This document shows positions 7,273 through 16,547 of a stretch of DNA of 64,000 bases, in pieces. The notes below the pieces were generated by a model. It did no database searches, was not told the origin of the DNA, and saw only the letters and a list, made by a program, of their open reading frames with translations. The DNA is from Polaribacter aestuariivivens (GTDB lineage: Bacteria > Bacteroidota > Bacteroidia > Flavobacteriales > Flavobacteriaceae). The stretch spans positions 180,246-244,245 of the forward strand of contig NZ_VANR01000006.1 in NCBI RefSeq assembly GCF_005885675.1, read 5' to 3'. Numbering within the stretch: position 1 is the first letter of the stretch; every line of letters begins with the position of its first letter. Position numbers and translations under genes: made by a program.

Positions 7273-9642
7273 CTATTTAGAAAAAATTCTTTTGTACCAT
7301 GGCTTAGCTTGTTCTGTAAGATATCCATAACCATAACCTCCATATCCATAACCGTAACTTCTTTTTGGATCTGTATCATTTAATACGATAGACATATTAG
7401 GCAGTCTTTTGTTTCTATACAGCTCTTCTGGAACTGCTAATAATCTCTTATCTAAGTAATTTGCTCTAACAACATATAAAAACATATCAGCATATTTAGC
7501 GATTAAGAGTGTGTCCGTTACTAAATTTACTGGAGCAGTATCTACAATTACATAATCGTAATAGTAGTAATTTTTAACTTCATCAAATAAATTTTCTACA
7601 CTTTTACTAACTAATAGTTCTGCAGGGTTTGGTGGAATAGCACCAGAAGAAATGATATCTAACCCTTCTGCTTCAGGAATATTGAATTTAATATCGTCTA
7701 AAGTTAAATTTTTGTTTGTAATATAATTTGTAACACCCTTTCTGCTTTCTATTCCTAAATATTCAGTAACCTTTGGTGCTCGTAAATCCATACCCATTAA
7801 TAAAACTCTCTTTCCTGAAAGTGCTAATGTTGCTGCCAAGTTAATTGAGATAAAAGATTTACCTTCACCACTAGTTGTGGATGTAATAAAAATAAATTTA
7901 CTTGTTTTGGTATTGTTAGCTAGCATAAAATCTAGATTGGTTCTAATTAATCTAAATGCCTCTGAACCGCTTGATCTAACATCGTGACCAACAATAATTT
8001 TTTCTTTTGTTTCTGACCTAGGAATATCCCCTAAGAAAGGAACCGTTAAAATATTTTCAATATCTTTTTTATTATGAACTTTTGTGTCTAATAAATTTAT
8101 TAAATAAATGATTATAAATGGTATTAATAACCCTAGGAATAATGCTGCTAAATAGATAATTTTCCTTTTTGGGGAAACCGGATTTTCTGAACTATAGGCT
8201 ACGTCAATAATTTTTGCATTTGGTACTGTAACTGCCAAAGAGATATCTGTTTCTTCTTTTTTCTTTAATAAGTATGAAAATAAACCAGATATAATTTCCT
8301 GCTGTCTTGCAATATCAATAAATCCCCTTTCCACAGTAGGTATAGAAGAAACTTTTGTATTTGCAATAGTTGCGGACTTATTTATTTGACTTAATTGTGA
8401 CTCTAATGAGGAAATTAAATTTTTAATACTTTTTATGAGATTCTTTCGTTGTGAAATAATTTCTCTTTTATATTGAATTAATTTTGGGTTTTTATCACCT
8501 GCACTTCTAAGAGCATTTTTTTTACTAACTAATTCATTATAACTTAATATAGACTTAGAGATTGAGATATCATTAAAACCTAAATTAGAAGGTAAAGTTT
8601 CATCATCTTCGTAATTTTTTTCACTCAAGTTTTCATAAATACCTTTAGCTAAATTTAATTCTATACTTAAATCTATTATTTTCTCATTGTTTTTAGATGC
8701 ATTTTCTAGAACTAATTGACCTTCCATAGAAAGACCCGTAATGTTATTATCGTCTTTAAAGTTTTTTACACTATCTTGAATCTTACTTAAATCCTGACCT
8801 ATTTTTTTTATTCTTTCAACGATGAAATCTCTAGTTTTTTTTGAAACTTCACTTTTATCGTTAATCGCATCAATATTATATTGCCTAACTAACTCGTCTA
8901 AAAAATCTTCTGCTTTAGCACGAACACCATTGTCAATTGAAAGCATTAAAACACTAGAGTTTTTATTAACTGGACTAATATTCAGCCTATTTCTATACCC
9001 GTCAATAACCTTTGACTTGTTATTTAATTGAATAAAAACATCTTGGTTAAAATCATTTAGCTTTTCAATTTTAAACACACCAATTTTAGATTTTATATCT
9101 TCTCCAAAATAGTGAGAAGAGATAATTTCTTGATTTGAATTTTTAAAAAAAAATTCATTTGAATTTTTTTGAGATACGGTAAAAACTGTATCTTTTTCAA
9201 AAAAAGTGGAATCTTTTGAAATAAATTGTAATGTAATAGGATTCGTATTATAAATTTCTGACTTGATGACTCTTCCTTCAACATAATAAATAATATCTAA
9301 GCTTAGAGAATCTACAACTTGACCAATAATTTTTCTAGACCTTATTATTTCAATTTCATTATCTGTATTATTACTAGAACCTCCTCCAACAATCCCCATA
9401 TCTTTAAAAGCTTCTAGTTCTTTAGATATTCCTGATTTTTGATTATCTTTTATCATTATAGTAGCTGTTGCACTATACTTTGGAGATGTATACCTTAAAT
9501 ACAAGAAAGCTACGAAAAATGCTATTAAAACTCCAAGAATAAACCATTTCCAATGAAGAAGATATTTTTCAATCTCTTCTCGCATATTTAAAGTTGTATT
9601 CTCATCCTGATGAGAATCTAAAAAATTATTAGTTTTTTGCAT
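7273..9642 (-). CDS. wzc: Polysaccharide co-polymerase and BY-kinase Wzc
   Basis: Wzc-type proteins sit in the inner membrane, control chain length and export of Wzy-made polysaccharides, and autophosphorylate on a C-terminal tyrosine cluster. At 789 residues this has the fused form. There is a cytoplasmic N-tail, a first membrane segment (about residues 33-50), a large periplasmic region with coiled-coil-like stretches, a second membrane segment near 495-520, then the kinase domain. Walker A is TTSGEGKSF (about 587-596), Walker A' is VLLMGMDLRAP and Walker B is YVIVDTAPV. The tail is the tyrosine-rich SYGYGYGGYGYGYL, with Tyr alternating with Gly. It lies 2 bases downstream of wza and closes the 36-kb gene run. 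The convergent phosphatase at 6480 is its likely antagonist. Confidence 0.93.
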   Translation of the reverse strand: MQKTNNFLDSHQDENTTLNMREEIEKYLLHWKWFILGVLIAFFVAFLYLRYTSPKYSATATIMIKDNQKSGISKELEAFKDMGIVGGGSSNNTDNEIEIIRSRKIIGQVVDSLSLDIIYYVEGRVIKSEIYNTNPITLQFISKDSTFFEKDTVFTVSQKNSNEFFFKNSNQEIISSHYFGEDIKSKIGVFKIEKLNDFNQDVFIQLNNKSKVIDGYRNRLNISPVNKNSSVLMLSIDNGVRAKAEDFLDELVRQYNIDAINDKSEVSKKTRDFIVERIKKIGQDLSKIQDSVKNFKDDNNITGLSMEGQLVLENASKNNEKIIDLSIELNLAKGIYENLSEKNYEDDETLPSNLGFNDISISKSILSYNELVSKKNALRSAGDKNPKLIQYKREIISQRKNLIKSIKNLISSLESQLSQINKSATIANTKVSSIPTVERGFIDIARQQEIISGLFSYLLKKKEETDISLAVTVPNAKIIDVAYSSENPVSPKRKIIYLAALFLGLLIPFIIIYLINLLDTKVHNKKDIENILTVPFLGDIPRSETKEKIIVGHDVRSSGSEAFRLIRTNLDFMLANNTKTSKFIFITSTTSGEGKSFISINLAATLALSGKRVLLMGMDLRAPKVTEYLGIESRKGVTNYITNKNLTLDDIKFNIPEAEGLDIISSGAIPPNPAELLVSKSVENLFDEVKNYYYYDYVIVDTAPVNLVTDTLLIAKYADMFLYVVRANYLDKRLLAVPEELYRNKRLPNMSIVLNDTDPKRSYGYGYGGYGYGYLTEQAKPWYKRIFSK

Positions 9643-9644
9643 TT

Positions 9645-10427
9645 CTATCTTGTTAAAAGTGAAACGATTGTAATTAACAAACCTGTTATTGAAATAAATA
9701 AACTAGTATTTGTATTGCTTGAAGCGGATTGGATTCTAGCATAATTATGTTCCACATAAATATTATCGTTTTGTTGTAAGTAAAAAACTGGTGATGAAAA
9801 TAATTTATTAGATCTTAAATCAACAACGTATTGTACCTTTTTATCTCCTTCTTCTCTTGTAACCAAAACATTATCTCTTCTACCAGAAATATTTAAGTCT
9901 CCAGCCAAACTTATTGCATCCAAAATAGTAACTCTTTCATTTGGAATTGTATATGTTCCTGGCCTCTGAACATCTCCAGTTACGTTAATTTTAAAATTAG
10001 CTATTCTGATATTGATGTTAGGATCTATAACATAATCTGGGTCTAATTTATCTTTCAATAGCTTAATAGTTTGCTCTCTTGTCAATCCTCCAATTTTTAA
10101 TTTTCCTAATAGAGGAAAATCAATTTCTCCTTTACTATCAATTAAATAAGATAATTGTTGTGGTTGTCCTACAACAGAATTTGTTGAAACTGAAAAAGCT
10201 ACGGCAGGTAAATTAAATGGTCTTACAGCTTCTAAGTCTTCAGCTGAAATTGTTATTTGTAATAAGTCATCAGGTTTAAAAACCGTAGTATATACATTAC
10301 TAATATCTTCTTGATCAATTTCATCGTATTGGAAATATGCAATTTTTTTGTTTGAAACACAAGCCGATAGACAAACTAAAACAAATAAAATAAAAATAAT
10401 TTTTCCTTTATCAAAGAACACTTTCAT
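9645..10427 (-). CDS. wza: Polysaccharide export lipoprotein Wza
   Basis: This is an outer-membrane polysaccharide exporter of the Wza/OPX family, expected to form the channel through which the polymer leaves the cell together with Wzc. The N terminus is a lipoprotein signal with a lipobox VCLSAC (Cys at residue 23). The polysaccharide-export domain follows (FKPDDLLQITISAEDLEA; IDSKGEIDFPLLGKLKIGG), then a SLBB-type segment (INVTGDVQRPGTYTI). A C-terminal hydrophobic segment (SLFISITGLLITIVSLL) may cross the outer membrane as in other OPX proteins. The ATG at 10427 is chosen because it places the lipobox at a normal distance; the upstream TTG at 10448 is rejected. The protein has 260 residues. 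Confidence 0.92.
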   Translation of the reverse strand: MKVFFDKGKIIFILFVLVCLSACVSNKKIAYFQYDEIDQEDISNVYTTVFKPDDLLQITISAEDLEAVRPFNLPAVAFSVSTNSVVGQPQQLSYLIDSKGEIDFPLLGKLKIGGLTREQTIKLLKDKLDPDYVIDPNINIRIANFKINVTGDVQRPGTYTIPNERVTILDAISLAGDLNISGRRDNVLVTREEGDKKVQYVVDLRSNKLFSSPVFYLQQNDNIYVEHNYARIQSASSNTNTSLFISITGLLITIVSLLTR

Positions 10428-10471
10428 ATCAATATATTTTTTTTGCAAAAATAATATTTTAAATCGATTTG

Positions 10472-12367
10472 TTAGTCATTAACGTCTAATTTTTCATATA
10501 CTGAATTATTAGAGATATATTCTGGTACTATTTCTTTTATTAACTCAACAATTTTATAATTTGGTAATGTTAAATTTTTACCCATTAAATCTATAATTTT
10601 ATTTTTTACTATTTGATAATCTAAATCTGGTGACTTAGCAATCATGATTTTTTCATGATATGTTTTTATTGTGTTTTCACCATTTGCTAATAATTCTTCA
10701 AATAGTTTTTCCCCAGGTCTTAAACCTGTTATTTTTATATCAATATCGTCTGGGTATTTTAGTCCTGAAAGCGAAATCATTCTTTTTGCCATATCAAAAA
10801 TCTTTACAGATTTACCCATATCAAAAATATAAATTTCACCTCCATCACCCATAGTTCCAGCCTCAAGTACTAATCTGCAGGCCTCTGGAATAGTCATAAA
10901 ATATCTTGTTATATCTTTATGAGTTACTGTTAACGGACCTCCTTTTTCTATTTGCTTTTTAAATAAAGGAATTACTGATCCATTAGAGCCTAAAACGTTT
11001 CCAAAACGTGTTATGGTAAATTTAGTATTACTTTTTTCATTACTTAAACAACTAATATACATTTCAGCTAATCTTTTAGTTGCTCCCATTACATTAGTTG
11101 GGTTTACTGCCTTATCTGTAGAAACCATAACAAATCTTTCTACGCTATGTTTTAATGATAAATCTGCAATATTTTTTGTTCCACAAACATTAATCCTAAC
11201 AGCTTCATATGGATTTTTTTCCATTAGTGGAACGTGTTTATATGCGGCTGCATGAAAAACTTTTTGTGGTTTGTATTTATCAAAAACCTCTTCCATTCTT
11301 TTTAAATCTCTAACATCTGCTACTAAAGCTTTAAAATTGTTTTCACCTTTTTGCAATAATTCTTGTTGTAAATTGTATAGAGGTGACTCAGATTGATCTA
11401 ACAATATTAAGAGTTTCAAATCATAACCTGATAGTTGTCTAGATATTTCACTACCTATAGACCCTGCTGCTCCAGTTACCAAGACAACTTTATTTGCAAC
11501 TTCTCTTTTTACAATTGGGTTTTTAATTGATATTATTTCTCTTCCTAGCAAGTCATCGATATTGACTTGTTTTATTTGATTCGCCTGAAGGTCTCCCCCA
11601 ATCCACTGTGATAATGGTGGAACTATTTTTACTTCAACATCTAAATTTAAGAGCTTATCTGTAATTTCTAAAAGTCTGTTAGGTTTTATATTTTGTATAG
11701 AAATGATAACCTCATCAATATTATGAGCGTCAATGAATTCTTTATTTATTTTATCAGAATTATAAATTTTTATACGATCAATTTTTTTTCCAATTTTATT
11801 AGAATCATCATCAATAAAACCTAAAATATCATAATTATTACCTCTTTCTCGATTTAAAGCACCATATGTAATCATACCTGAATCTCCAGCGCCATATATT
11901 AAAACATTTGTTATCGTATTTAATTCTGTAGAAATAACTTCGTAAAAAGCTTTAAAAATAAACCTACTAATAATTAACAAAAAAACAGATACTAAATAAT
12001 GTATTAAGATGATTGATTTAGGTATTGTAAACCCATTATAAATTGTTAAAAATTGATTTGTGATTACTAAAAAACCAATGATAGAACTAAAAATTGTAAC
12101 GCCAAAAAAAACGTTAAAAGCATCTTTAGTGCCTGTATGTCTTATGATACCTTTATAAGATCCTACTAAAAGAAAACTAATTAATGATGTGATTACAACA
12201 ATAGGCAATTGCTGTTTAAGGCTTGAAAAGTCAAAATTTAAACTTACGTTAAAACGTATTCCGTAAGCAATTATAAATGCTATGCAAATAAGAACAACAT
12301 CAATAAATAAAACAAACCATTTTGATGCGTATTTATTTAAAGCTTTTAAAAGGAAATTTCTTATCAT
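10472..12367 (-). CDS. Membrane-bound UDP-GlcNAc 4,6-dehydratase (CapD/WbpM/PglF family)
   Basis: Family members convert UDP-GlcNAc to the 4-keto-6-deoxy sugar used for QuiNAc, FucNAc or bacillosamine. The 631-residue protein has an N-terminal membrane domain with about four hydrophobic helices (first 150 residues), a first nucleotide-binding-like region (VLIYGAGDSGMI near 155) and a C-terminal short-chain dehydrogenase domain with GAAGSIGSEI at about 296. As in WbpM, the usual catalytic tyrosine is replaced: the sequence reads MGATKR after VSTDKAVNPTNV. It is the long, membrane-anchored form, unlike the soluble PseB at 33129. It lies between the PglE-like aminotransferase and wza, and probably supplies the first sugar placed on the lipid carrier. 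Confidence 0.9.
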   Translation of the reverse strand: MIRNFLLKALNKYASKWFVLFIDVVLICIAFIIAYGIRFNVSLNFDFSSLKQQLPIVVITSLISFLLVGSYKGIIRHTGTKDAFNVFFGVTIFSSIIGFLVITNQFLTIYNGFTIPKSIILIHYLVSVFLLIISRFIFKAFYEVISTELNTITNVLIYGAGDSGMITYGALNRERGNNYDILGFIDDDSNKIGKKIDRIKIYNSDKINKEFIDAHNIDEVIISIQNIKPNRLLEITDKLLNLDVEVKIVPPLSQWIGGDLQANQIKQVNIDDLLGREIISIKNPIVKREVANKVVLVTGAAGSIGSEISRQLSGYDLKLLILLDQSESPLYNLQQELLQKGENNFKALVADVRDLKRMEEVFDKYKPQKVFHAAAYKHVPLMEKNPYEAVRINVCGTKNIADLSLKHSVERFVMVSTDKAVNPTNVMGATKRLAEMYISCLSNEKSNTKFTITRFGNVLGSNGSVIPLFKKQIEKGGPLTVTHKDITRYFMTIPEACRLVLEAGTMGDGGEIYIFDMGKSVKIFDMAKRMISLSGLKYPDDIDIKITGLRPGEKLFEELLANGENTIKTYHEKIMIAKSPDLDYQIVKNKIIDLMGKNLTLPNYKIVELIKEIVPEYISNNSVYEKLDVND

Positions 12368-12386
12368 TATTATAGTAATAGTAAAG

Positions 12387-12400
12387 AACTTCGCGAAGTT
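12387..12400. repeat. 14-bp perfect palindrome in the dehydratase-aminotransferase gap
   Basis: AACTTCGCGAAGTT is a perfect palindrome that overlaps the last bases of the aminotransferase gene and lies 20 bases upstream of the dehydratase start. No T tract follows, so it is not a typical terminator. It could be a protein-binding site or a hairpin near the translation start. Confidence 0.4.
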
Positions 12401-13499
12401 ACAATAATTTCTTGATTGTTGAAGTAATTCTTTCCAAATCTGTTTCTGTCAAATCTGAGCCTGAAGGTAAACAAATACCTGTTTTAAATAAAGTTTCAGA
12501 TACGTTTGAACCGTAAAAATCGGAATTTTTAAATATTGGCTGTAAGTGCATTGGTTTCCAAAGCGGTCTAGACTCAATATTATTATCGCTTAATAATAAT
12601 CTTAATTTTTCTCTATTGAAACCAGTTATTTTTTCATCAATTAAAATACAAGTAAGCCAGTGATTTGAATTGTTTACCTTTGAATATTCACTCAGAATTT
12701 CTATACCTTCAATTTCTTTTAAAAACAATTCATAAACTGTATTGTTTTTTCTTCTAATTTTAATATTTTTTTCTAGAAAGTTCATTTGCTCTACTCCAAT
12801 TCCTGCTAAAACATTACTCATTCTGTAATTATATCCTATTTCTGAATGTTGATAGTGTGGAGCGATGTCTCTTGCTTGTTTCGATAAAAAAACAGCCTTT
12901 TTTTTATCTTTTTTATGGTTACAAATCAAAGCTCCACCTCCAAACGTGGTTATAATTTTATTATTATTAAAAGATATTACGCTAAAGTCTGCAAAAGTAC
13001 CACATTTTCTATTTTTATATTCAGCCCCTAAAGCTTCTGCAGCATCTTCAATTAATTTGATATCATATTTTTTTGAAATTGCTGTTATTTCTTGAATTTT
13101 AGCTGGCATTCCATATAAATTCACAAAAATTATTGCTTTGGGTTTTTTACCTTTGTTAATTCTATCTAAAATTGCTTTTTCTAGCAAGATAGGACACATA
13201 TTCCATGTATCTTTTTCACTATCAATAAATATTGGTTTTGCTTTTTGGTATATAATTGGATTTGCTGTCGCAACGAAGGTAAAACTTTGACAAATAACTT
13301 CATCACCAGATTCAACTCCTAATAAAATCAAAGCTAAATGTAAAGCTGAAGTAGCTGAATTTAGAGCAACAACATATTTTTTTTCACCTAAGTAGTTTTC
13401 TAATGAATTTTCAAATTTAGTTATGTTTTCTTCATCAGAATTAATATTTCTTAAAGAAGGATTTAATTTTGGTTTTGATAAAAAAATTTTCTGATTCAT
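12399..13499 (-). CDS. PLP-dependent sugar aminotransferase (DegT/DnrJ/EryC1, PglE-like)
   Basis: This is a PLP-dependent aminotransferase of the nucleotide-sugar type. The segments VALNSATSALHLAL, DEVICQSFTFVATANPI and IFIDSEKDTWNM closely resemble PglE-type enzymes that aminate UDP-4-keto-6-deoxy-GlcNAc. The PLP lysine is most likely Lys181 in FNNNKIITTFGGG. Length is 366 residues, normal for the family. It sits directly upstream of the CapD-type 4,6-dehydratase, which fits a UDP-4-amino sugar product. No PglD-type acetyltransferase lies beside it, so the product may stay as the free amine, or one of the two acyltransferases in the locus may act on it. An alternative is that it serves as the WbpE-like partner of the WlbA-like enzyme at 40379. 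Confidence 0.85.
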   Translation of the reverse strand: MNQKIFLSKPKLNPSLRNINSDEENITKFENSLENYLGEKKYVVALNSATSALHLALILLGVESGDEVICQSFTFVATANPIIYQKAKPIFIDSEKDTWNMCPILLEKAILDRINKGKKPKAIIFVNLYGMPAKIQEITAISKKYDIKLIEDAAEALGAEYKNRKCGTFADFSVISFNNNKIITTFGGGALICNHKKDKKKAVFLSKQARDIAPHYQHSEIGYNYRMSNVLAGIGVEQMNFLEKNIKIRRKNNTVYELFLKEIEGIEILSEYSKVNNSNHWLTCILIDEKITGFNREKLRLLLSDNNIESRPLWKPMHLQPIFKNSDFYGSNVSETLFKTGICLPSGSDLTETDLERITSTIKKLL

Positions 13500-13519
13500 T
13501 AAATATGAAAATTTTGTAC

Positions 13520-14464
13520 TTAAGCTTTAATTTTCTTGAAAAGATATATATATAACAGTGTGAAAATGGTAACCAAAATAGATAATGTAAAATATTGGGT
13601 TTGCATATCTAAATTGTAGGTTTTATAAACGACTATATTTACCAATAATTGAATAGAAGCATAAATTATTGAAACCTGTAAATGAGACATTTTTTTTACA
13701 TCTACCAGCTTTTGATAAATATGATGTCTATGTGGGTCTAAAACACTTTCTTTAGTAAATAATTTTCTATATAATAAGGTATTTGTTGCATCTGCTCCAT
13801 AAACAATTATAAGTCCAATAATTAAAGGGGATGATAAATAATAGGTAAAATACATACCTAAATAAAATATTAATAAACCTATTGAAATACTTCCAATATC
13901 TCCAGCAAAAAAGAGTGCTTTTTTCCTAAAATTAAAAAACCCGAATATTAAAAGAGAAATTAATGCATAAATTATTAGGCTGTTATTAACAATAGATTCA
14001 TTGGTATTAATAAAGTAAAAGCCTAAAAGAGAGGCAATACAATACATACCTGTTATACCATTAATTCCGTCCATAAAATTAAACATATTAATTATTCCAA
14101 CTCCAAAAAAAAGCGAAATTAAATACAAGGCATTCAAAGGGATGCCTATTTGGTATAAAATTAAAATTACAGCAATTAACTGGAAAGGAAATCTAATTTT
14201 TGAACTTAATGTATAAATATCATCTAGAAAACTTACTATAGAAATTAACAATACACCTAGAATAAAAAAAGGGTATTGAAAGTTATTGAACAAAGAAAAC
14301 AATATAATAGCAATAGGAAAAACAATGCCTCCTCCTCGAACAGTAATTTTTGAATGAGAACTCCTTTCATTAGGTTTGTCAATAATTTTAAACTTTATAG
14401 CAAGTTTTAAATAAACAAAAGATAAAAAAACTAAGAGTATAGATACAATAAAATAATTTTCCAT
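13520..14464 (-). CDS. Polyprenyl-phosphate sugar-1-phosphate transferase (WecA/WbpL family)
   Basis: This integral membrane enzyme of the MraY/WecA family should transfer an N-acetylaminosugar phosphate to undecaprenyl phosphate, the first committed step of repeat-unit assembly. The 314 residues are almost entirely hydrophobic helices separated by short loops. Family motifs are visible: SSHSKITVRGGGIVFP near residue 37 (lipid/nucleotide region), VSFLDDIYTLS, FNFMDGINGITG near 127, FAGDIGSISIG, and the C-terminal histidine motif PHRHHIYQKL. The neighbouring dehydratase and reductase-like genes resemble the WbpM/WbpV/WbpL group, so the substrate may be UDP-QuiNAc or a 4-amino derivative; that is inference. 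Confidence 0.9.
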   Translation of the reverse strand: MENYFIVSILLVFLSFVYLKLAIKFKIIDKPNERSSHSKITVRGGGIVFPIAIILFSLFNNFQYPFFILGVLLISIVSFLDDIYTLSSKIRFPFQLIAVILILYQIGIPLNALYLISLFFGVGIINMFNFMDGINGITGMYCIASLLGFYFINTNESIVNNSLIIYALISLLIFGFFNFRKKALFFAGDIGSISIGLLIFYLGMYFTYYLSSPLIIGLIIVYGADATNTLLYRKLFTKESVLDPHRHHIYQKLVDVKKMSHLQVSIIYASIQLLVNIVVYKTYNLDMQTQYFTLSILVTIFTLLYIYLFKKIKA

Positions 14465-14467
14465 AGT

Positions 14468-15382
14468 TTAAAATGAAGAAATCGTTTTTTGAATTCCTTT
14501 TTCAGTTGACAAAGGTAAACTTTTTTGAATAGCATTCTTTATTTTAATGTTTGAAACCACATAATTCTCAGTCAACTTTTGTAATCGCTCCGAATTAAGG
14601 GGAAAAGGAAGTACATCTCCAATTTTTGATAAAATAGTTATTAGAAACTTTGGCGTATGTATAATTCTTACTGGTTTTGAAATGGTTTCTCCTATAATTC
14701 TCACCAATTGATTCGACGAAATTGACTCATCATCAGCGATATTATAAATACCAGACTCGATTTTAGAATTATCTATAAGTTCGTTAATTATAAAACATAG
14801 ATTTTCTACTGAAACAAATGATCTTTGATTATCATATCTCCCAAAAGGGTATGGAATTCCTTTAGAAACAAAATTATATAATAAGTTTAAATTTCCTTTA
14901 TTATTTGGTCCATGAATCATACAAGGTCTTAAAATATAAACTCTTTTGTTACTTGGAATATTTTTTGATAAAATATACTCTTCAGCTGCTAACTTAGATT
15001 TACCATATGCTGTTATTGGGTTTGGTGCTACTTGTTCTGTTAATTCACCTTCTACAACATCTGCTGCCGCTTTTACGGAACTCATATATATAAAAATTTC
15101 ACAATCGCTTTTTAAGAATTTATCGAATAGTGTTTTTGTAAGTTTTGTATTTACCTTAAAATACTCTTTATCTTCAGAAGTCTTTTTTAAATCGTGTGCT
15201 TTACCTGCTAAGTGGACAATTGCTTTTGCATTATTTAAAATCTTTAAATCTAAAGTCTTGTAATCTATCTCACTTTTCAAAGGAGATCTAGAAACCCCTG
15301 TGACTTGCTTGTTTTTTTTAAGTAAAAATGCTGTTAAATTTCCACCAACAAACCCCTTATTTCCTGTAATTAGTATTTTCAT
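14468..15382 (-). CDS. NAD-dependent epimerase/dehydratase (WbpV-like sugar reductase)
   Basis: This is an extended short-chain dehydrogenase with the N-terminal dinucleotide motif MKILITGNKGFVGGNL, the MSSVKAAAD segment and the catalytic ITAYGKSKLAAEE (YxxxK) motif near residue 130. It has 304 residues. Being 3 bases from the WecA/WbpL-type transferase, and near the CapD-type dehydratase, it resembles WbpV-like enzymes that reduce the 4-keto group of UDP-4-keto-6-deoxy-GlcNAc to give a QuiNAc or FucNAc precursor. The 5' end overlaps the upstream glycosyltransferase gene by 26 bases. Exact stereochemistry cannot be told. Confidence 0.82.
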   Translation of the reverse strand: MKILITGNKGFVGGNLTAFLLKKNKQVTGVSRSPLKSEIDYKTLDLKILNNAKAIVHLAGKAHDLKKTSEDKEYFKVNTKLTKTLFDKFLKSDCEIFIYMSSVKAAADVVEGELTEQVAPNPITAYGKSKLAAEEYILSKNIPSNKRVYILRPCMIHGPNNKGNLNLLYNFVSKGIPYPFGRYDNQRSFVSVENLCFIINELIDNSKIESGIYNIADDESISSNQLVRIIGETISKPVRIIHTPKFLITILSKIGDVLPFPLNSERLQKLTENYVVSNIKIKNAIQKSLPLSTEKGIQKTISSF

Positions 15383-16547
15383 GAGTTTTAAGTATAGATT
15401 GTGACATTAAAATATTAATTTTTTCTCTTGAGAAATTATCCACAAAAGTATTTCTTCGCACTTTTATATATTTATATTTTTTTAAAGAATCTATAAACTC
15501 TTTAACATTTCCTGGTTCAAATAAAATAACATTAGATAAATTTTCTTTAAGAAACTCAGAAGCATAACCGCCCACTCCAGCTATTATAGGTTTATCAAAA
15601 GCACCATATTCAAATAATTTAGATGGTAATACTCTTTCAAAAGCTTTGTATTTATTTAAGTGAAGAAACAGAAAATCTGCCTTTTGATATTCTTTTATTA
15701 ATAACTTTCTATCAATAGGTTTTTTTATTTCTATATTCTCTACTCCTTCTTCTTTTATTGCCGATATTAATTTTTGCTTAGCTCCTCCATCTCCATAAAT
15801 AATAAATTTATATTTATTTTGAAAGGCTTTAGCTACCTTTGGCAAAATAATATGCAAACCTTGTCCTTCTCCAATATTACCTGCATAAACAATTGTTTTA
15901 AGTTTTTTATCTTCATTAGGTACTTCTATATTCTTATTTAAGAATACAATATCGATTCCATTTGTGTAAAAAGAATAGGAACACTGTTTATACTTTACGA
16001 AATAACTTTCAAAACCTTTTGAAACTAAATTTATGTGATTTGCGTTTTTAAAAGTATAATTTTCTATAGGTCTAAGAAAAAAATCTAAACCGATTTTAAT
16101 AATAGGATTTTTAAAAATCTCTACAATACTTTCTCTAAAAATGTCTCTAATATCTAAATATAATTTCCCTTTATTTTTTCGGGCTAATTTTGCTCCTAAA
16201 AATGCTGTAAACAATCTAGAGGAAGAAGCATAAACTAGGTCGTAATTTTTATCTTTTGCTATTCTTTTAGCTTCATAATAAAAAATTCTAAACGATTTTA
16301 TTTGCCCAAACAACCCACTTTTATGATCAGGTATACGAATTCTATTTATTGTAATATTATCACCTCTTTTTTCTATCTTATCTGCAGAAACCTTATAAGA
16401 ATCGTACCTATTTGGATAAGTTGTAATCACATCTATACTATCTATATTTTTAACCCTTTGGGCTAGCGATTTAAATAAAGATGTATTTCTAAAAGAGCCC
16501 GCACATAAATCTGGTTCGAAATAATACGTTAAAAATAATATTTTCAT
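15357..16547 (-). CDS. Glycosyltransferase family 4 (WbuB-like)
   Basis: This is a GT-B glycosyltransferase with a typical N-terminal YYFEPDLCAGSFRN segment and a C-terminal nucleotide-sugar domain (TIVYAGNIGEGQGLHIILP; ADFLFLHLNKYKAFERVLPSKLFEYGAF). The PSKLFEYGAFDKPII stretch is the conserved acidic motif region of GT4 enzymes. The protein has 396 residues. It overlaps both neighbours: 26 bases with the epimerase and an ATGA overlap with the heparinase-like gene. It probably adds the second sugar to the lipid-linked primer, acting on the cytoplasmic face of the membrane. Donor and linkage are not readable. Confidence 0.87.
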   Translation of the reverse strand: MKILFLTYYFEPDLCAGSFRNTSLFKSLAQRVKNIDSIDVITTYPNRYDSYKVSADKIEKRGDNITINRIRIPDHKSGLFGQIKSFRIFYYEAKRIAKDKNYDLVYASSSRLFTAFLGAKLARKNKGKLYLDIRDIFRESIVEIFKNPIIKIGLDFFLRPIENYTFKNANHINLVSKGFESYFVKYKQCSYSFYTNGIDIVFLNKNIEVPNEDKKLKTIVYAGNIGEGQGLHIILPKVAKAFQNKYKFIIYGDGGAKQKLISAIKEEGVENIEIKKPIDRKLLIKEYQKADFLFLHLNKYKAFERVLPSKLFEYGAFDKPIIAGVGGYASEFLKENLSNVILFEPGNVKEFIDSLKKYKYIKVRRNTFVDNFSREKINILMSQSILKTHENTNYRK

